46,813 bases of DNA from Nemertoderma westbladi (taxonomy: Eukaryota > Xenacoelomorpha > Nemertodermatida > Nemertodermatidae): contig JAUCBJ010009101.1 of NCBI GenBank assembly GCA_032718475.1, positions 1 through 46,813 on the forward strand, given 5' to 3'. A program made the position numbers and the translations under genes. Shown here in pieces: positions 9,435-19,315 of this stretch. How positions within the stretch are numbered: the stretch's first letter is position 1; each line of letters starts with the position of its first letter. The notes beneath the pieces are model-generated. The model saw only the letters and a list, made by a program, of their open reading frames with translations. It did not search any database and had not been told where the DNA came from.

Positions 9435-9571
9435 CGGGGTTCGATATAACGACCATCGTCCTCTGTAATGGTGGGATCGGCTTCACCACGTATTAAGCTA
9501 TCCACAAATGCTTGTAAAGGTAGAGTATATCGCTCCCTAATACCAAGATCATCTTCTATCAACTCCGTCAT
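9344..9571 (-). CDS. Small ORF overlapping the 761-aa ORF
   Basis: A 75-codon frame starting MTELIEDDLGIRERYTL overlaps the first 91 bp of the 761-aa frame. The overlap GAACCCCGATGTCCC places the downstream ATG one base back relative to this frame. The first 45 residues look like ordinary charged protein; the overlapped part less so. It could be a separate leader ORF, the real N-terminus joined by -1 frameshifting, or the result of a one-base mutation. The sequence alone does not decide. Confidence 0.45.
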   Translation of the reverse strand: MTELIEDDLGIRERYTLPLQAFVDSLIRGEADPTITEDDGRYIEPRCPKSNLRVNWIIENSPLAIRIVMVRIWTS

Positions 9572-11224
9572 ATCTGCTATCTGAGTTTATTAATATCACA
9601 ATGAGTTTATGTTTAGGCGAGCGGGCGTCGCTGCCTACCTCTCTTTGCCCCCGGACAGTGGGATTCTCAGCGCCGATGTACCGTCGTCGCGGTGTTTACG
9701 CCAACATGTAGCAACAGCACGACAACGATAACCGGCACAAGTCACTCCACTGTCCGTCCCAAAGGCTTGGATCCACTTGAGGTTCTTTCTATAGGAGAGT
9801 TGGGCTACTTTTGCAATTGCGACTAGCTACTGTAAACATACTTTAGCAGTAACATTCACCTATAAACGCACAAATTCCACACAACTGTCACCAATTGTAC
9901 ACATACAGGCCATTTGTCCATTAGTCCTGAATGAATAGCAGTTAGAAAAGCCGTTAGGCCTTCCAGAATGTCACGTTATTACTGTGTATCCTTGGATACT
10001 AACAGTGTGCTATGTATTCTCTATGCTATGCAATGGGACAAGCTTTCTATTGTTCTCTTAACTTGCTTCTAATTCCAGCGTGGGTGTTGCTATGGTGACA
10101 TTATGGAATGCTAGCGGTAGAATTAGGGTAATTCTCATGCATACAGATCTGGAATGCTATTTAATAGTAATTCTTTAATTGTCAATATCCTCTTTATGCA
10201 TGATTTTATTAATTTTATCGGCTATTGACTATAATATGTTGGAGATTCTCGCACTCTAATACACTCAATAGGATGAATCTCCGCTCCCATGATCTATTAA
10301 TTAATGGAATTTTGGGAATGTTATAAATTGCACAAAATGACAATTTATGAAATTCATTTATAATATGAATTTAAATTTATTCCCGTGAATTTTATTATTT
10401 GATGTTAAAATTGACACGATTTTTATTCCAGAGCATGTCTGGGGACTGAGGATCCTGAATTCTATAAAAATTGTCTTTTAAGAGTATCGGTAAGTGCAGC
10501 GATATCTTAATTGACTAGAAATTTTAAAGGATCTGAATTTTACAGATTTTAATAAATATTAAATTAATATTTAAGATGGGCACCGATTTATTCCAGAACT
10601 TGTCTGGGGACGTTAACCACTGATTCTAGAATTTGTCTTTCAAGTATATCGGTGGGTGCCACGATATCTTAATCGACTAGAATTACAGATGGTCAAAGGT
10701 TTAACAGATTTATTTGCGTTTTTACGCTGCTGTTAGAGGGACATCATGCTACTATATGTATTATTTAATATAAGGTAGAAGAGCAATATCGCACGAAGCA
10801 ATGTCAGTGTGAAGAGGCAAGTCGTTTCCAAGGTCTACCCAGAGCTTGGTTTAGCCGAGACACGAGGATCTGAACTTTGCATTCCTAATACTCTGCCTAC
10901 CAATAATACTTGAATATAGTAGTGGCTTTATTGTACTTTAATAAGTACGGACATTTCATCTTACTGTAGTCACGTATTTATAATATGATACGGACAGTAA
11001 GGAAAGAGAAAATTATTTCTCGCCGTCATACTAAATATATATTATATATGTAATTTCGTAATAAACACTAATATATTGCACTAATCTACCAAATAATCTA
11101 AAATAACCTTCTACTAAATAAAATTGAATAAAAACGATTATAATAAAGTACATAATAAAGTTCGCATATAAAAATATAATAAAAATAGATAAAACAATAT
11201 AGTCATACACCCACTCCAGACGTA
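9572..11224 (-). other. Non-coding gap between pol and accessory ORFs
   Basis: About 1.65 kb without a credible ORF inside the BEL element, AT-rich in its pol-proximal half. It separates the pol stop from the accessory ORFs. It therefore has room for a splice acceptor, internal promoter or export signal, none of which I can demonstrate. A diverged duplication lies at 10413-10685. Confidence 0.6.
10413..10685 (-). repeat. Diverged direct duplication inside BEL gap
   Basis: Two similar segments of about 100 bp (about 10413-10521 and 10582-10682) share TTATTCCAGA, TTGTCTGGGGAC-like, TTGTCTTT, TATCGGT and CGATATCTTAAT in the same order, about 165 bp apart. Conservation of short blocks against a changed background suggests a structured RNA or protein-binding unit rather than a fresh duplication. 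Confidence 0.7.
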
Positions 11225-14200
11225 TCACGTTGGGGAGTCCCTAGATGTTTGAGGAATTAGGGAGGTGGTCGTGGGAAGAGTGTCTTGCCTTCCATAGTTT
11301 CCGGAGAGTTCTCTGTCTCTTTCCAGTAAACATAAACGACCAACTGGGCGGTTGAGTTGTTGCGTCTCAAAGATTATGCCTGGCTTCTTGAAGTTACGCC
11401 GCATGACGACGAGTTCTACCGAGCGTACTAAACCATCATCCGAGATGTGAGTCTCGATGATACGACCTGTCTGCCACCGTTTATGTGGGAGATCTGAATC
11501 TACAATAAGCACCATATCTCCGGCACTGACGTTTTCTTGCTGCGCAAACCACTTAGTTCGAAGTTGTAGCGTGGGCAGATAATGTTTCTCGAAATGGTCA
11601 GCGAAACGACGGGATAGCAACTGCATAAGTTGCCAAGTTCGATGGCAGTATTCGTCTCCGTCGGCAATCTCCGATCGTGGGAGCATGGCTACAGGTTTCT
11701 TCAGTAGGAAGTGCGCGGGTGTTAGCGCTTCCAGGGAATCGGGACTCGATGAGACTGGCATAAGCGGTCTCTCGTTGAGATAGGCAGCTATTTCCTCCAT
11801 TAATGTCCGCAAAAGTTCGTCGGTGAGATACGCGCGGCATGGCACTATAAAGTGAAATGCGGTCTTGACACTTCTAATTAATCTCTCCCAACTTCCTCCC
11901 CACCAAGGGGCGTCGGCGGCGTTGAAGGTCCAGCTAGACGCTGTTATCCTTAGCTGATCGTCCACCTGTCTTTGGTTCCAGTCCTTCACGTAAGCCTGTA
12001 TTTCGTTGTTGGCACCAATGAAGTTTGTTCCCTTATCCGATCTCATGGTATTACTCGTCCAGAAGCGAGCGATCTGTCGGCGTAAACTTAAGACGAAACT
12101 GTTGGTAGATAGATCGTTCACCATATCGAGATGGATGGCTCTGAAAGTCATGCATACGAAGATGACACACCATCTCTTGACTATAGTCCTAGCACGATAT
12201 ACTTCAATAGGGCCAAATAAATCTACACCAGTATTAGTAAAAGGTGGTTCATAGAAGCTTACTCGTTCCCTAGGTAATTCTGCCTCTCGCTGTGTTAAAG
12301 GCCTACTGAATGCTTTCCTACAGGGTATGCAGTTCCTTAGAACTTGGTTCAGAGCTCTACGGGGTTTATCAAAATAATAGCGAGTTCGAATTTCGCTAAG
12401 AACTCGTTCTCTACCAGCATGATAAAGTTTACTGTGAACATCTACAATCATCTTGATTTGTACTTCAAGATTTCTAATGAGTATGGGGAATTTAGTGTCA
12501 AAGGATAATGGCGCATTGGTGAGCCTTCCTCCAACACGTATTAACCCATCTATCATTGTGCTAGAGAATCGATCCCTTAAGCGCATCTGCGGATTTCTCA
12601 ACAACAGGAAATACTTATCGGAATCCTCATAGCATTGCAGGAGTCTCAGTATCTGCTTATAGGTTTCTTCATGCTCCTGGTAACTAATTTTCTCCTTTAG
12701 AAACCGGTCGGATGTCTTATATTTGGGTAAATTTTTAATAACATGAACTTGCGCAGATGTCAATGGAGCGGTATCACTAATGGTCTTCGTCCTGGAATAG
12801 TGATGATGAAAACATCTCCTTAAATACGTGACGGCTTTACAGAGCCGATTCCAGGAACTGTAGTGATGCATTGCTCTCTGCAGCAGGGGTGAGATTCCTT
12901 GCGAGATGTCTGGTATTCCAGATTTCCAATCTCTATCTCTAATTTCCGCAACAGACTTATTTGTGGCGAGGGATTGTGGATCCGAAGCATCGTTTCTGGA
13001 AGTATGTAATACAGATAGATCGATCGTCGGTTTAAATAACTTCGATTTACTCGCCCGGGTTTTAGGTTTGACTGTCTCCGCTCCCTTGGCTTGTCTAATC
13101 TCCGCCGTAGTAAGGTGAGGAGGCCATTCATCCTCTTCCTTGCTCAGGAAGTCGGGTCCACCCAACCAGTCTGGAGTATCTATCAGTTCCTGTGGAGTCG
13201 CTCCCCTGGAGGCGATATCGGCTGGATTAATCGTACCAGGGCAATGTCTCCATTGATCTATCTTTGTGCGACTAAGAATAATAGCTACCCTGTTAGTAAC
13301 AAAAACGCTGAACTGACAGACTTCATTGGTTATATACTCCAACACGAGTAAAGCGCCGGTCCAATAAACAGTTTTCTCCAGTGGATAGTCGATTTGTTCT
13401 GTTACGTTCCGGCCGATGGCTGTAGCGTATAAAGCCGCCTTTAACTCCGCTCGAGGAACCTTTAACTTGTTGTTAATCAATGCCTTAGAGGTAACCAAGG
13501 CGACCTTGATTCCATCCGGAGTTTCGACTCGCAGATATGCCACTATACCTATTCCCATGTCGCTGGCGTCTCCAAACACATGGAGTTGATAGGAATAAGT
13601 AGGGAGAACATGACCAAAATATGCACGGGAAATTATAAAGCTCTCGATGGCAGGTAGAGAATCTTCCCATTTCATCCATTTCTTTAACAGTTCTCCCTTA
13701 AGCGGATCGTCCCATGAGTGGTTTTCAAGCCACATTTGTTGTACTAAACTCCGAGCAATCAATATAACTGGGCTAATAAATCCCAATGGGTCGAAATAAG
13801 TGCTCAGGATACTTAAACAAATCCGTTTGGTCCGAACTGGATTATCTCGCTGTTTGAGCTGAAAAAACAGGATATCTCTTTCAGTGTCCCACTTCAAGCC
13901 AAGCGTCTTGGTTTCTGGAAGATCATCCTTTATTAAGTCTAGGTCTTTCGCTCCTCGGTCTTCTACCGGTATTGCTTCCAGAAACTCACGGGAGTTGCTG
14001 GTGAATTTCGTCAGTCGAAATCCACCTCTTTTCAAACACTCTACTGTTCCTTTCGCGACATCAATGGCTTCTTCTACTGATGGAAGGGACCTTAAATTAT
14101 CGTCCATGTATATATTACGCTTGATGTTGTCTATCACCTCTTTTGAGAAGGCGTCTCGGTTGTCATTCGCAGTGGTCCGCACCACGGAGCAGGCGTTGGA

Positions 14201-17200
14201 AGGGCTTGATATGATCCCAAAAGCCTGGATGGTCATCCAGTACTCTACCGGTTTCTGGTTGAGATCTCCTTCAGGCCACCACAGAAATCTCAGGCTGTCT
14301 CTATCTCTATCCAGCGCCTTGACTTGTAAGAACATTCCTTCTATATCGGAGGCGAACGCGATGGAATATTGTCTTAATCTTAAAAGTATTCCCAACAAAG
14401 ATTGGAGTAAGTTGGGTCCTGGTAACAACTCGGAATTGAGGGATTGGCCCATATATAGAGCGGAGCCATCGAATACGACTCGTACTTCGTGGGGTTTACC
14501 GGGTTTGGGAACGTAATGATGTGTTAAGTAATACGTTCTCTCAGTCACTGGTGTTCCTTCAGGTACTCGCTCCGCGTATCCCTTTGTTATAAATTTCTTC
14601 AACTGAGTTTGGTACATTTCTTTAGCTGAAGCATTAGCCGTAAGGCGTCGATGCAATTGAGCGATTCTTTTCTCTGCCAAGGGTCTGTTATTTATAAATC
14701 TAGGTTCTCGTTTTCGAAATGGTAGGCCGATTTCATATCTACCTCGGTCTTTTAAAAAACGTGTAGTTGTTTCCTGGATTTGCTTGGCTCTTTCTTCTTC
14801 TATCGATAGGGCCTTATCGTATGAATTGGGCTCTACCAATTCTTGAGTAAAGAATCGTACGGCGAGTTCGTCCCGAGTTCTAGGGTTGTAGCGCTCTATC
14901 TCGTCATTTAGTTCGTCATTGTAATCAATGGGTCCCGATGGGCGAATCAGTTGACATAGGTTCACCTGATTTTTCCAAGTTTTGTTTTCTGTAAGTAGGT
15001 CGATTGTGTTCTCTTCATCGAAGAGTTGGTAGATGTCGTCATTATCTGAGGAGTATGGTGTTCCCTCAGTTAGTTCGTCCACCTCACTGCTCTCCACTTC
15101 CCAATCATTTACTTGGTATATTCGTTCTTGTGGCATTCTCTCTTCGAGAGTTTTGCGGGAAGGGCCAGTAAAGTACCAACCTACTCTAGTTCTTACCGCA
15201 TAGGTTTGCAGTGGCTGCGGTTGAGCAGGCCGTTTCTCCAATGTCTCGAGCGCCTCATGCGCGTTTTGGCCGATGAGTATTTGCACTCCAGGATAATCTG
15301 TCTGGAATCGAGGTATCTTAAGATGTTGGATGCTCTCATCCTCGTCCCAATTATAAAGGTCTGCTTGGGTAGTAGCGAAGTTCTTTATAGCCACCATTTT
15401 TACCGACCTTATACCTTGTGCTCCTAATTTATCCTGGGGGGTGGACAACACACCTACATAGTAATCTGCCGTTAGGGTAGATTTCCAAACCTGCATAATT
15501 CCTGACATATTCAATTTAGTCCGGAATTTGGGTTGTCCAGCAAAGATATCTTCGGCTAGTTCTTGATCGATGAATGTTCCTGTGCTGCCGGAGTCAAGGA
15601 GGGCGTTCACTATGTAACTTTTGTTAGGACCATGAACTCTTACCTGCACTACAGGAAATTCTCTGATTCCTACGTTGGAAGTTGGAGCTTTCCAAGATGG
15701 TTGTCTGGCAAAAGTAGTTGGGGGGAACTCATTGTTGGTGTCCTTTTCATAAGTAAGTGCTCGATACACCGCGGTATTGATTAGATAACAGGATTCGTTG
15801 GCGTCGGAGAATTCGTCCGTATAGAATCCTTCCATCTCAGACTCTTGATCAGTGTCATTTACATCACTGAATTGGACATGTAGTTCGGGCTCACTTACCT
15901 GACTCGGGTTGTCTCGTTCGAACTCACTGTGTAACAAGATGTGATGTTTCGCGCCACACTTTGCACACTTTAGGCAATTATAGCATAACCGCTTATCCCA
16001 CACGACTGCACGTCTGTCTACAAGGGATTTCTTTAGAAATTCAGCACACGCACTCAAACGGTGGGTCCCGTCGCACAGCGCACAGTTAGGTTTTATGTTA
16101 CTCACTTTACCTTGGGTAACCTGATGCACTCTCGTTCTTTCTTCGGGCTTTCTTCCGTGCATTCTGTTAGGAGACTGAGGAGGGGTCTTGGCAACCTGTT
16201 CTCTCCTATCGTTGGTTCGAGCCTTGTATTTACTTACGTCTTTTGGGGTTTTGTTAACGTAGTAAAATTTGTCAGTGTCTTTCCCGCTGTCCTCTTCTTG
16301 AGAAGCTTGGCTTTCGCCGTCGTCAGTGTAACACACCGGTGTGACTCTTCTCCTAGAAACGGGTTTCTCACTTACCTTATTTTCCGATGTTTTTTCTCTG
16401 GACTGCTTGATGAGTTGTAGTTTTACTTCACCATCTAAGAAGGACATGAGATCAGCCATGGTAGGGCTTCGTCGTTGCTGCTCATTCATATACAACACTT
16501 TCTTGTCCCAGCGTGTACATACTCCACCCTTTGGTAAAGTAGAGACTACTGCTCCAATAACCATGGAACTCTGATATTCATGAGACTTACCTAACCAGTC
16601 CAATTGTCTACAGATCTCCTGAATCTCATCGGAAAACTCTATAATCCCGCTACTAAGGAAGTTTCGGGGGGCTACTAATTTTGCATACAAATACTTAGCT
16701 ATGTTATCCTTGTTACCATACCTGATGTTTAATGTATCCCAAACTTGTCTTAATCCTTCTGGATGTCCAATAAACTTTAACGCCATTAACTTGGGAGGTC
16801 CTTCCAAACACTTGATGAGGAACCTAAGTTTCTCTCCGTTAGATAGTACAGAGTTCTGTATGCTATCTTTGTAATATTCATTGAAAGGTAACCATTTCAT
16901 CTCATCTCCATTGAATTTGACGATCTCTCCCACTTTGACCGCTTGGCGGGCTTCTGTTCTAGCCATCTGACGCGTAAAGCTTTCTTGGGCCATCGTGTTA
17001 TTTAATATCGAATTATCGGTATATAAATTTCTCGGATCATTATCAGTTCTATAGGGAATATCATTAACAACAGGTTTATAATGACCCCTAATAGGGTTTG
17101 CTATAGGAGTTTCTACTTCACTAGCAGTATAGATGCGTGTAGGCTCCACACCTTGCGCATGTAATACTTCAGACCTAACAGGTTGACACAATGTTACTGG

Positions 17201-19315
17201 GGGTATTGGTATACCCTTTTGACTATTGACTATATTGACTAATTTGTCACGTTCTAGCGCGATGCTTTGCTGCACTTCTTGCAATTCTGCCCTACTTTCC
17301 CTTACTGTTCCCTTAAGTTGGTAGACAGTCTCCTGCATCTGTCCGAGCAGGAGATTCATCCCCCGCCGTCCCTCCTCTACCCACTCGACCGCCGAAGCGG
17401 GAGTCGCCAACATTGTAGCGGGCTGACGTGGGACGACGGGAGACAAATCTTTGATTTCTCTCTCAGCTTCCAGGACAGGGATATTCTCATGGACTGTTCT
17501 ACCGGGTACAGGCAGTGTAGTACTGTGTAAAGGAAATTTAGAGTTAAGCTCTGGAAGTACAGGGGTCTCTAGCACAGGAGTGGCTTTGGGAACGACAGGC
17601 CCAATTATTTCAGGCTCATCAACTATTGTAGGGAGTCCTTTGACCTGAATAATTTGTTCTGTGGGTTCTGTACTACCTAAGTCTGTGCTAGCTAGTTGTC
17701 TTCTAACCGCTGGGGGCAAATCAGGCAATTTGTGACAGTGAGATGTTTTTCTACGCCTGCCTAGACGAGATCTATTTCCTCCGCCTTCAGGATCGGTGGT
17801 CTCGCCTTCCTCCGATGATGTGTATCCTTGGCGCTTGGGAGTAGATCGACTCCTCATCTGCATTTGACTAGCAGTTAACTGTTTATTTATGCAGTCTTGC
17901 GTCTCTTGAAGATTTTCCAACTCCAGTTGTGTGGTCTCTTCAGACGCTCTCTGTTCTGCGTCTGCCAATGCCATTGCTGCTGCTGCTTTGGCTGCTTCCA
18001 CTGCCGCTGCCGCTTTTGCTTCTGCTACTGCCTCTGCCGCTTTCGCCGATGCTACTGCCTTTGCCGCTTCCACTGCCGCTGCCGCTGCCGCTTTTGCCTC
18101 TTCCACTGCCGCTGCCGCTTTCGCCGCTGCTACTGCCTTTCTGTCCTCTATCCGTTTTTTCTTTACTTGTTCTTCTTGGACTCTAGCGAGGCGGAGTTTT
18201 TCATCAAATTTAGCTTGGTTTGCAGCTAACATTTCCTCATCGATTGAGTCCAACACAAGCTTGGCTCCTTCACTATTGGGGCGAAGGCCAGCCAGTCGTC
18301 TCCTCAATTCTTCATCACCTAGGAAACATTGATAGTCTGACAGATAGATGTCTATGGCGTCTCTCGTTCGCGGTCTCTCTGCGGTCACTTCGCTTTCCTC
18401 TTGAGAAAAGGTGGCATCAGTTGATTCTTCATAGGTTGGTCGCTCCACCAGCTGGGATTTCCACTGGGCCGTTTCTTGTACTTTGAGACCCACCCGCTGG
18501 AACCAAGTCTTGACAGCAACCTGCAACGACGTGTCCTGTCTTCTTTTGGAAGTTTCCTCAAAGGCTGATAGGATTAGTCGAATGCGTAGGGTTTTTTCGC
18601 GTACTTGATATAGCAGCTCTTCCTGCTCTTGAGGTCTTTGGGGTTGTCGAAACAGTTGTTCTTCTAATCGCTCCAAGGAGCCGAAGAATCCCTGCACATA
18701 TCCTGCTGCCGACCTCTTCCAAACAGCTGGATCCATCGTATCTTTAGCTACTCCCATCCTGTGTATATCTTCCCAAGTTGCTTCGGACAAATCTAACGGG
18801 AGTCCGGGTCCGGGAAAGTTCCATTGTGACTCGACAATAGACATCAATTCTTCCCTGGCGTATCCCGCATAACTATCTTGGGTCGCTCGCTTACTTCTCG
18901 CCCAATCGGCTTGATGTTCCTCCACCGCAATCAATATTGTCGTTAGCACTGCGGCAGGAATGGTGAGAAGGGGATCCGAGTAGGCTGTAGCCGCCATCTG
19001 TACTCCGTGTTCGGGGGTCAGCTCTACAGTATCCGAACTACTGGAGCTATCGGGTCGCTGGGAACGAGTTTCTTGACTAGGCTGTTGCTGCTGTTGGACA
19101 GCTGCTTCCTGGTTCCGTTTGACCTGGGCCCGAGTGCCGATGATAGACCTACGGTGTTGGATTAGCTTAGGGTCTGATACTACTACTGGAGGGATGACCT
19201 TTCTTTCAGTAGGAGGTGAGCTGAACTCCTTTCTTAATCGCTCCACACTCCTATCTGTGTCACAGATGGTTGTATCGATTAGACTGTCTGACAGGTTTTG
19301 CTGGGTGTCAGACAT
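11225..19315 (-). CDS. BEL/Pao Gag-Pol polyprotein, 2696 aa
   Basis: One uninterrupted frame encodes the replication proteins. Residues 1 to about 790 are an unusual N-terminal extension with predicted helices and an alanine-rich block at about 390-455. The BEL Gag core (DUF1759-like) spans about 795-960. A zinc array starting NCALCDGTH lies at about 1075-1125. The aspartic protease has LLDSGSTGTF near 1236. The RT has AFASDIEGMF and YMDDN (near 1736). RNase H has VFGDAS (near 1913) and RAEL, but its third acidic residue, expected in YWTDS, reads YWTGA (Gly at about 1987). Integrase has an HHCC zinc domain near 2290, then GVDLFGP, SDKGTNF and GGSWE as the DDE triad, followed by a DUF5641-like tail near 2595. 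No frameshift separates gag from pol. BEL polyproteins are usually much shorter, the excess being N-terminal. Confidence 0.95.
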   Translation of the reverse strand: MSDTQQNLSDSLIDTTICDTDRSVERLRKEFSSPPTERKVIPPVVVSDPKLIQHRRSIIGTRAQVKRNQEAAVQQQQQPSQETRSQRPDSSSSSDTVELTPEHGVQMAATAYSDPLLTIPAAVLTTILIAVEEHQADWARSKRATQDSYAGYAREELMSIVESQWNFPGPGLPLDLSEATWEDIHRMGVAKDTMDPAVWKRSAAGYVQGFFGSLERLEEQLFRQPQRPQEQEELLYQVREKTLRIRLILSAFEETSKRRQDTSLQVAVKTWFQRVGLKVQETAQWKSQLVERPTYEESTDATFSQEESEVTAERPRTRDAIDIYLSDYQCFLGDEELRRRLAGLRPNSEGAKLVLDSIDEEMLAANQAKFDEKLRLARVQEEQVKKKRIEDRKAVAAAKAAAAVEEAKAAAAAAVEAAKAVASAKAAEAVAEAKAAAAVEAAKAAAAMALADAEQRASEETTQLELENLQETQDCINKQLTASQMQMRSRSTPKRQGYTSSEEGETTDPEGGGNRSRLGRRRKTSHCHKLPDLPPAVRRQLASTDLGSTEPTEQIIQVKGLPTIVDEPEIIGPVVPKATPVLETPVLPELNSKFPLHSTTLPVPGRTVHENIPVLEAEREIKDLSPVVPRQPATMLATPASAVEWVEEGRRGMNLLLGQMQETVYQLKGTVRESRAELQEVQQSIALERDKLVNIVNSQKGIPIPPVTLCQPVRSEVLHAQGVEPTRIYTASEVETPIANPIRGHYKPVVNDIPYRTDNDPRNLYTDNSILNNTMAQESFTRQMARTEARQAVKVGEIVKFNGDEMKWLPFNEYYKDSIQNSVLSNGEKLRFLIKCLEGPPKLMALKFIGHPEGLRQVWDTLNIRYGNKDNIAKYLYAKLVAPRNFLSSGIIEFSDEIQEICRQLDWLGKSHEYQSSMVIGAVVSTLPKGGVCTRWDKKVLYMNEQQRRSPTMADLMSFLDGEVKLQLIKQSREKTSENKVSEKPVSRRRVTPVCYTDDGESQASQEEDSGKDTDKFYYVNKTPKDVSKYKARTNDRREQVAKTPPQSPNRMHGRKPEERTRVHQVTQGKVSNIKPNCALCDGTHRLSACAEFLKKSLVDRRAVVWDKRLCYNCLKCAKCGAKHHILLHSEFERDNPSQVSEPELHVQFSDVNDTDQESEMEGFYTDEFSDANESCYLINTAVYRALTYEKDTNNEFPPTTFARQPSWKAPTSNVGIREFPVVQVRVHGPNKSYIVNALLDSGSTGTFIDQELAEDIFAGQPKFRTKLNMSGIMQVWKSTLTADYYVGVLSTPQDKLGAQGIRSVKMVAIKNFATTQADLYNWDEDESIQHLKIPRFQTDYPGVQILIGQNAHEALETLEKRPAQPQPLQTYAVRTRVGWYFTGPSRKTLEERMPQERIYQVNDWEVESSEVDELTEGTPYSSDNDDIYQLFDEENTIDLLTENKTWKNQVNLCQLIRPSGPIDYNDELNDEIERYNPRTRDELAVRFFTQELVEPNSYDKALSIEEERAKQIQETTTRFLKDRGRYEIGLPFRKREPRFINNRPLAEKRIAQLHRRLTANASAKEMYQTQLKKFITKGYAERVPEGTPVTERTYYLTHHYVPKPGKPHEVRVVFDGSALYMGQSLNSELLPGPNLLQSLLGILLRLRQYSIAFASDIEGMFLQVKALDRDRDSLRFLWWPEGDLNQKPVEYWMTIQAFGIISSPSNACSVVRTTANDNRDAFSKEVIDNIKRNIYMDDNLRSLPSVEEAIDVAKGTVECLKRGGFRLTKFTSNSREFLEAIPVEDRGAKDLDLIKDDLPETKTLGLKWDTERDILFFQLKQRDNPVRTKRICLSILSTYFDPLGFISPVILIARSLVQQMWLENHSWDDPLKGELLKKWMKWEDSLPAIESFIISRAYFGHVLPTYSYQLHVFGDASDMGIGIVAYLRVETPDGIKVALVTSKALINNKLKVPRAELKAALYATAIGRNVTEQIDYPLEKTVYWTGALLVLEYITNEVCQFSVFVTNRVAIILSRTKIDQWRHCPGTINPADIASRGATPQELIDTPDWLGGPDFLSKEEDEWPPHLTTAEIRQAKGAETVKPKTRASKSKLFKPTIDLSVLHTSRNDASDPQSLATNKSVAEIRDRDWKSGIPDISQGISPLLQRAMHHYSSWNRLCKAVTYLRRCFHHHYSRTKTISDTAPLTSAQVHVIKNLPKYKTSDRFLKEKISYQEHEETYKQILRLLQCYEDSDKYFLLLRNPQMRLRDRFSSTMIDGLIRVGGRLTNAPLSFDTKFPILIRNLEVQIKMIVDVHSKLYHAGRERVLSEIRTRYYFDKPRRALNQVLRNCIPCRKAFSRPLTQREAELPRERVSFYEPPFTNTGVDLFGPIEVYRARTIVKRWCVIFVCMTFRAIHLDMVNDLSTNSFVLSLRRQIARFWTSNTMRSDKGTNFIGANNEIQAYVKDWNQRQVDDQLRITASSWTFNAADAPWWGGSWERLIRSVKTAFHFIVPCRAYLTDELLRTLMEEIAAYLNERPLMPVSSSPDSLEALTPAHFLLKKPVAMLPRSEIADGDEYCHRTWQLMQLLSRRFADHFEKHYLPTLQLRTKWFAQQENVSAGDMVLIVDSDLPHKRWQTGRIIETHISDDGLVRSVELVVMRRNFKKPGIIFETQQLNRPVGRLCLLERDRELSGNYGRQDTLPTTTSLIPQTSRDSPT
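17950..18150 (-). repeat. Alanine-rich coding repeat in Gag extension
   Basis: Imperfect repeats of Ala-Ala-Ala-Val-Glu-Ala-Ala-Lys type in the Gag-Pol frame. The protein would form a long single helix with Lys/Glu at intervals, as in other alanine-rich stalks. The nucleotide repeat (GCTGCCGCT-like) makes length change by slippage likely. Confidence 0.8.

Noticed and set aside
5301-9571. Envelope gene of the BEL/Pao element
   Set aside because: The position fits, but none of the proteins has a signal peptide, transmembrane helix or fusion-peptide-like segment.
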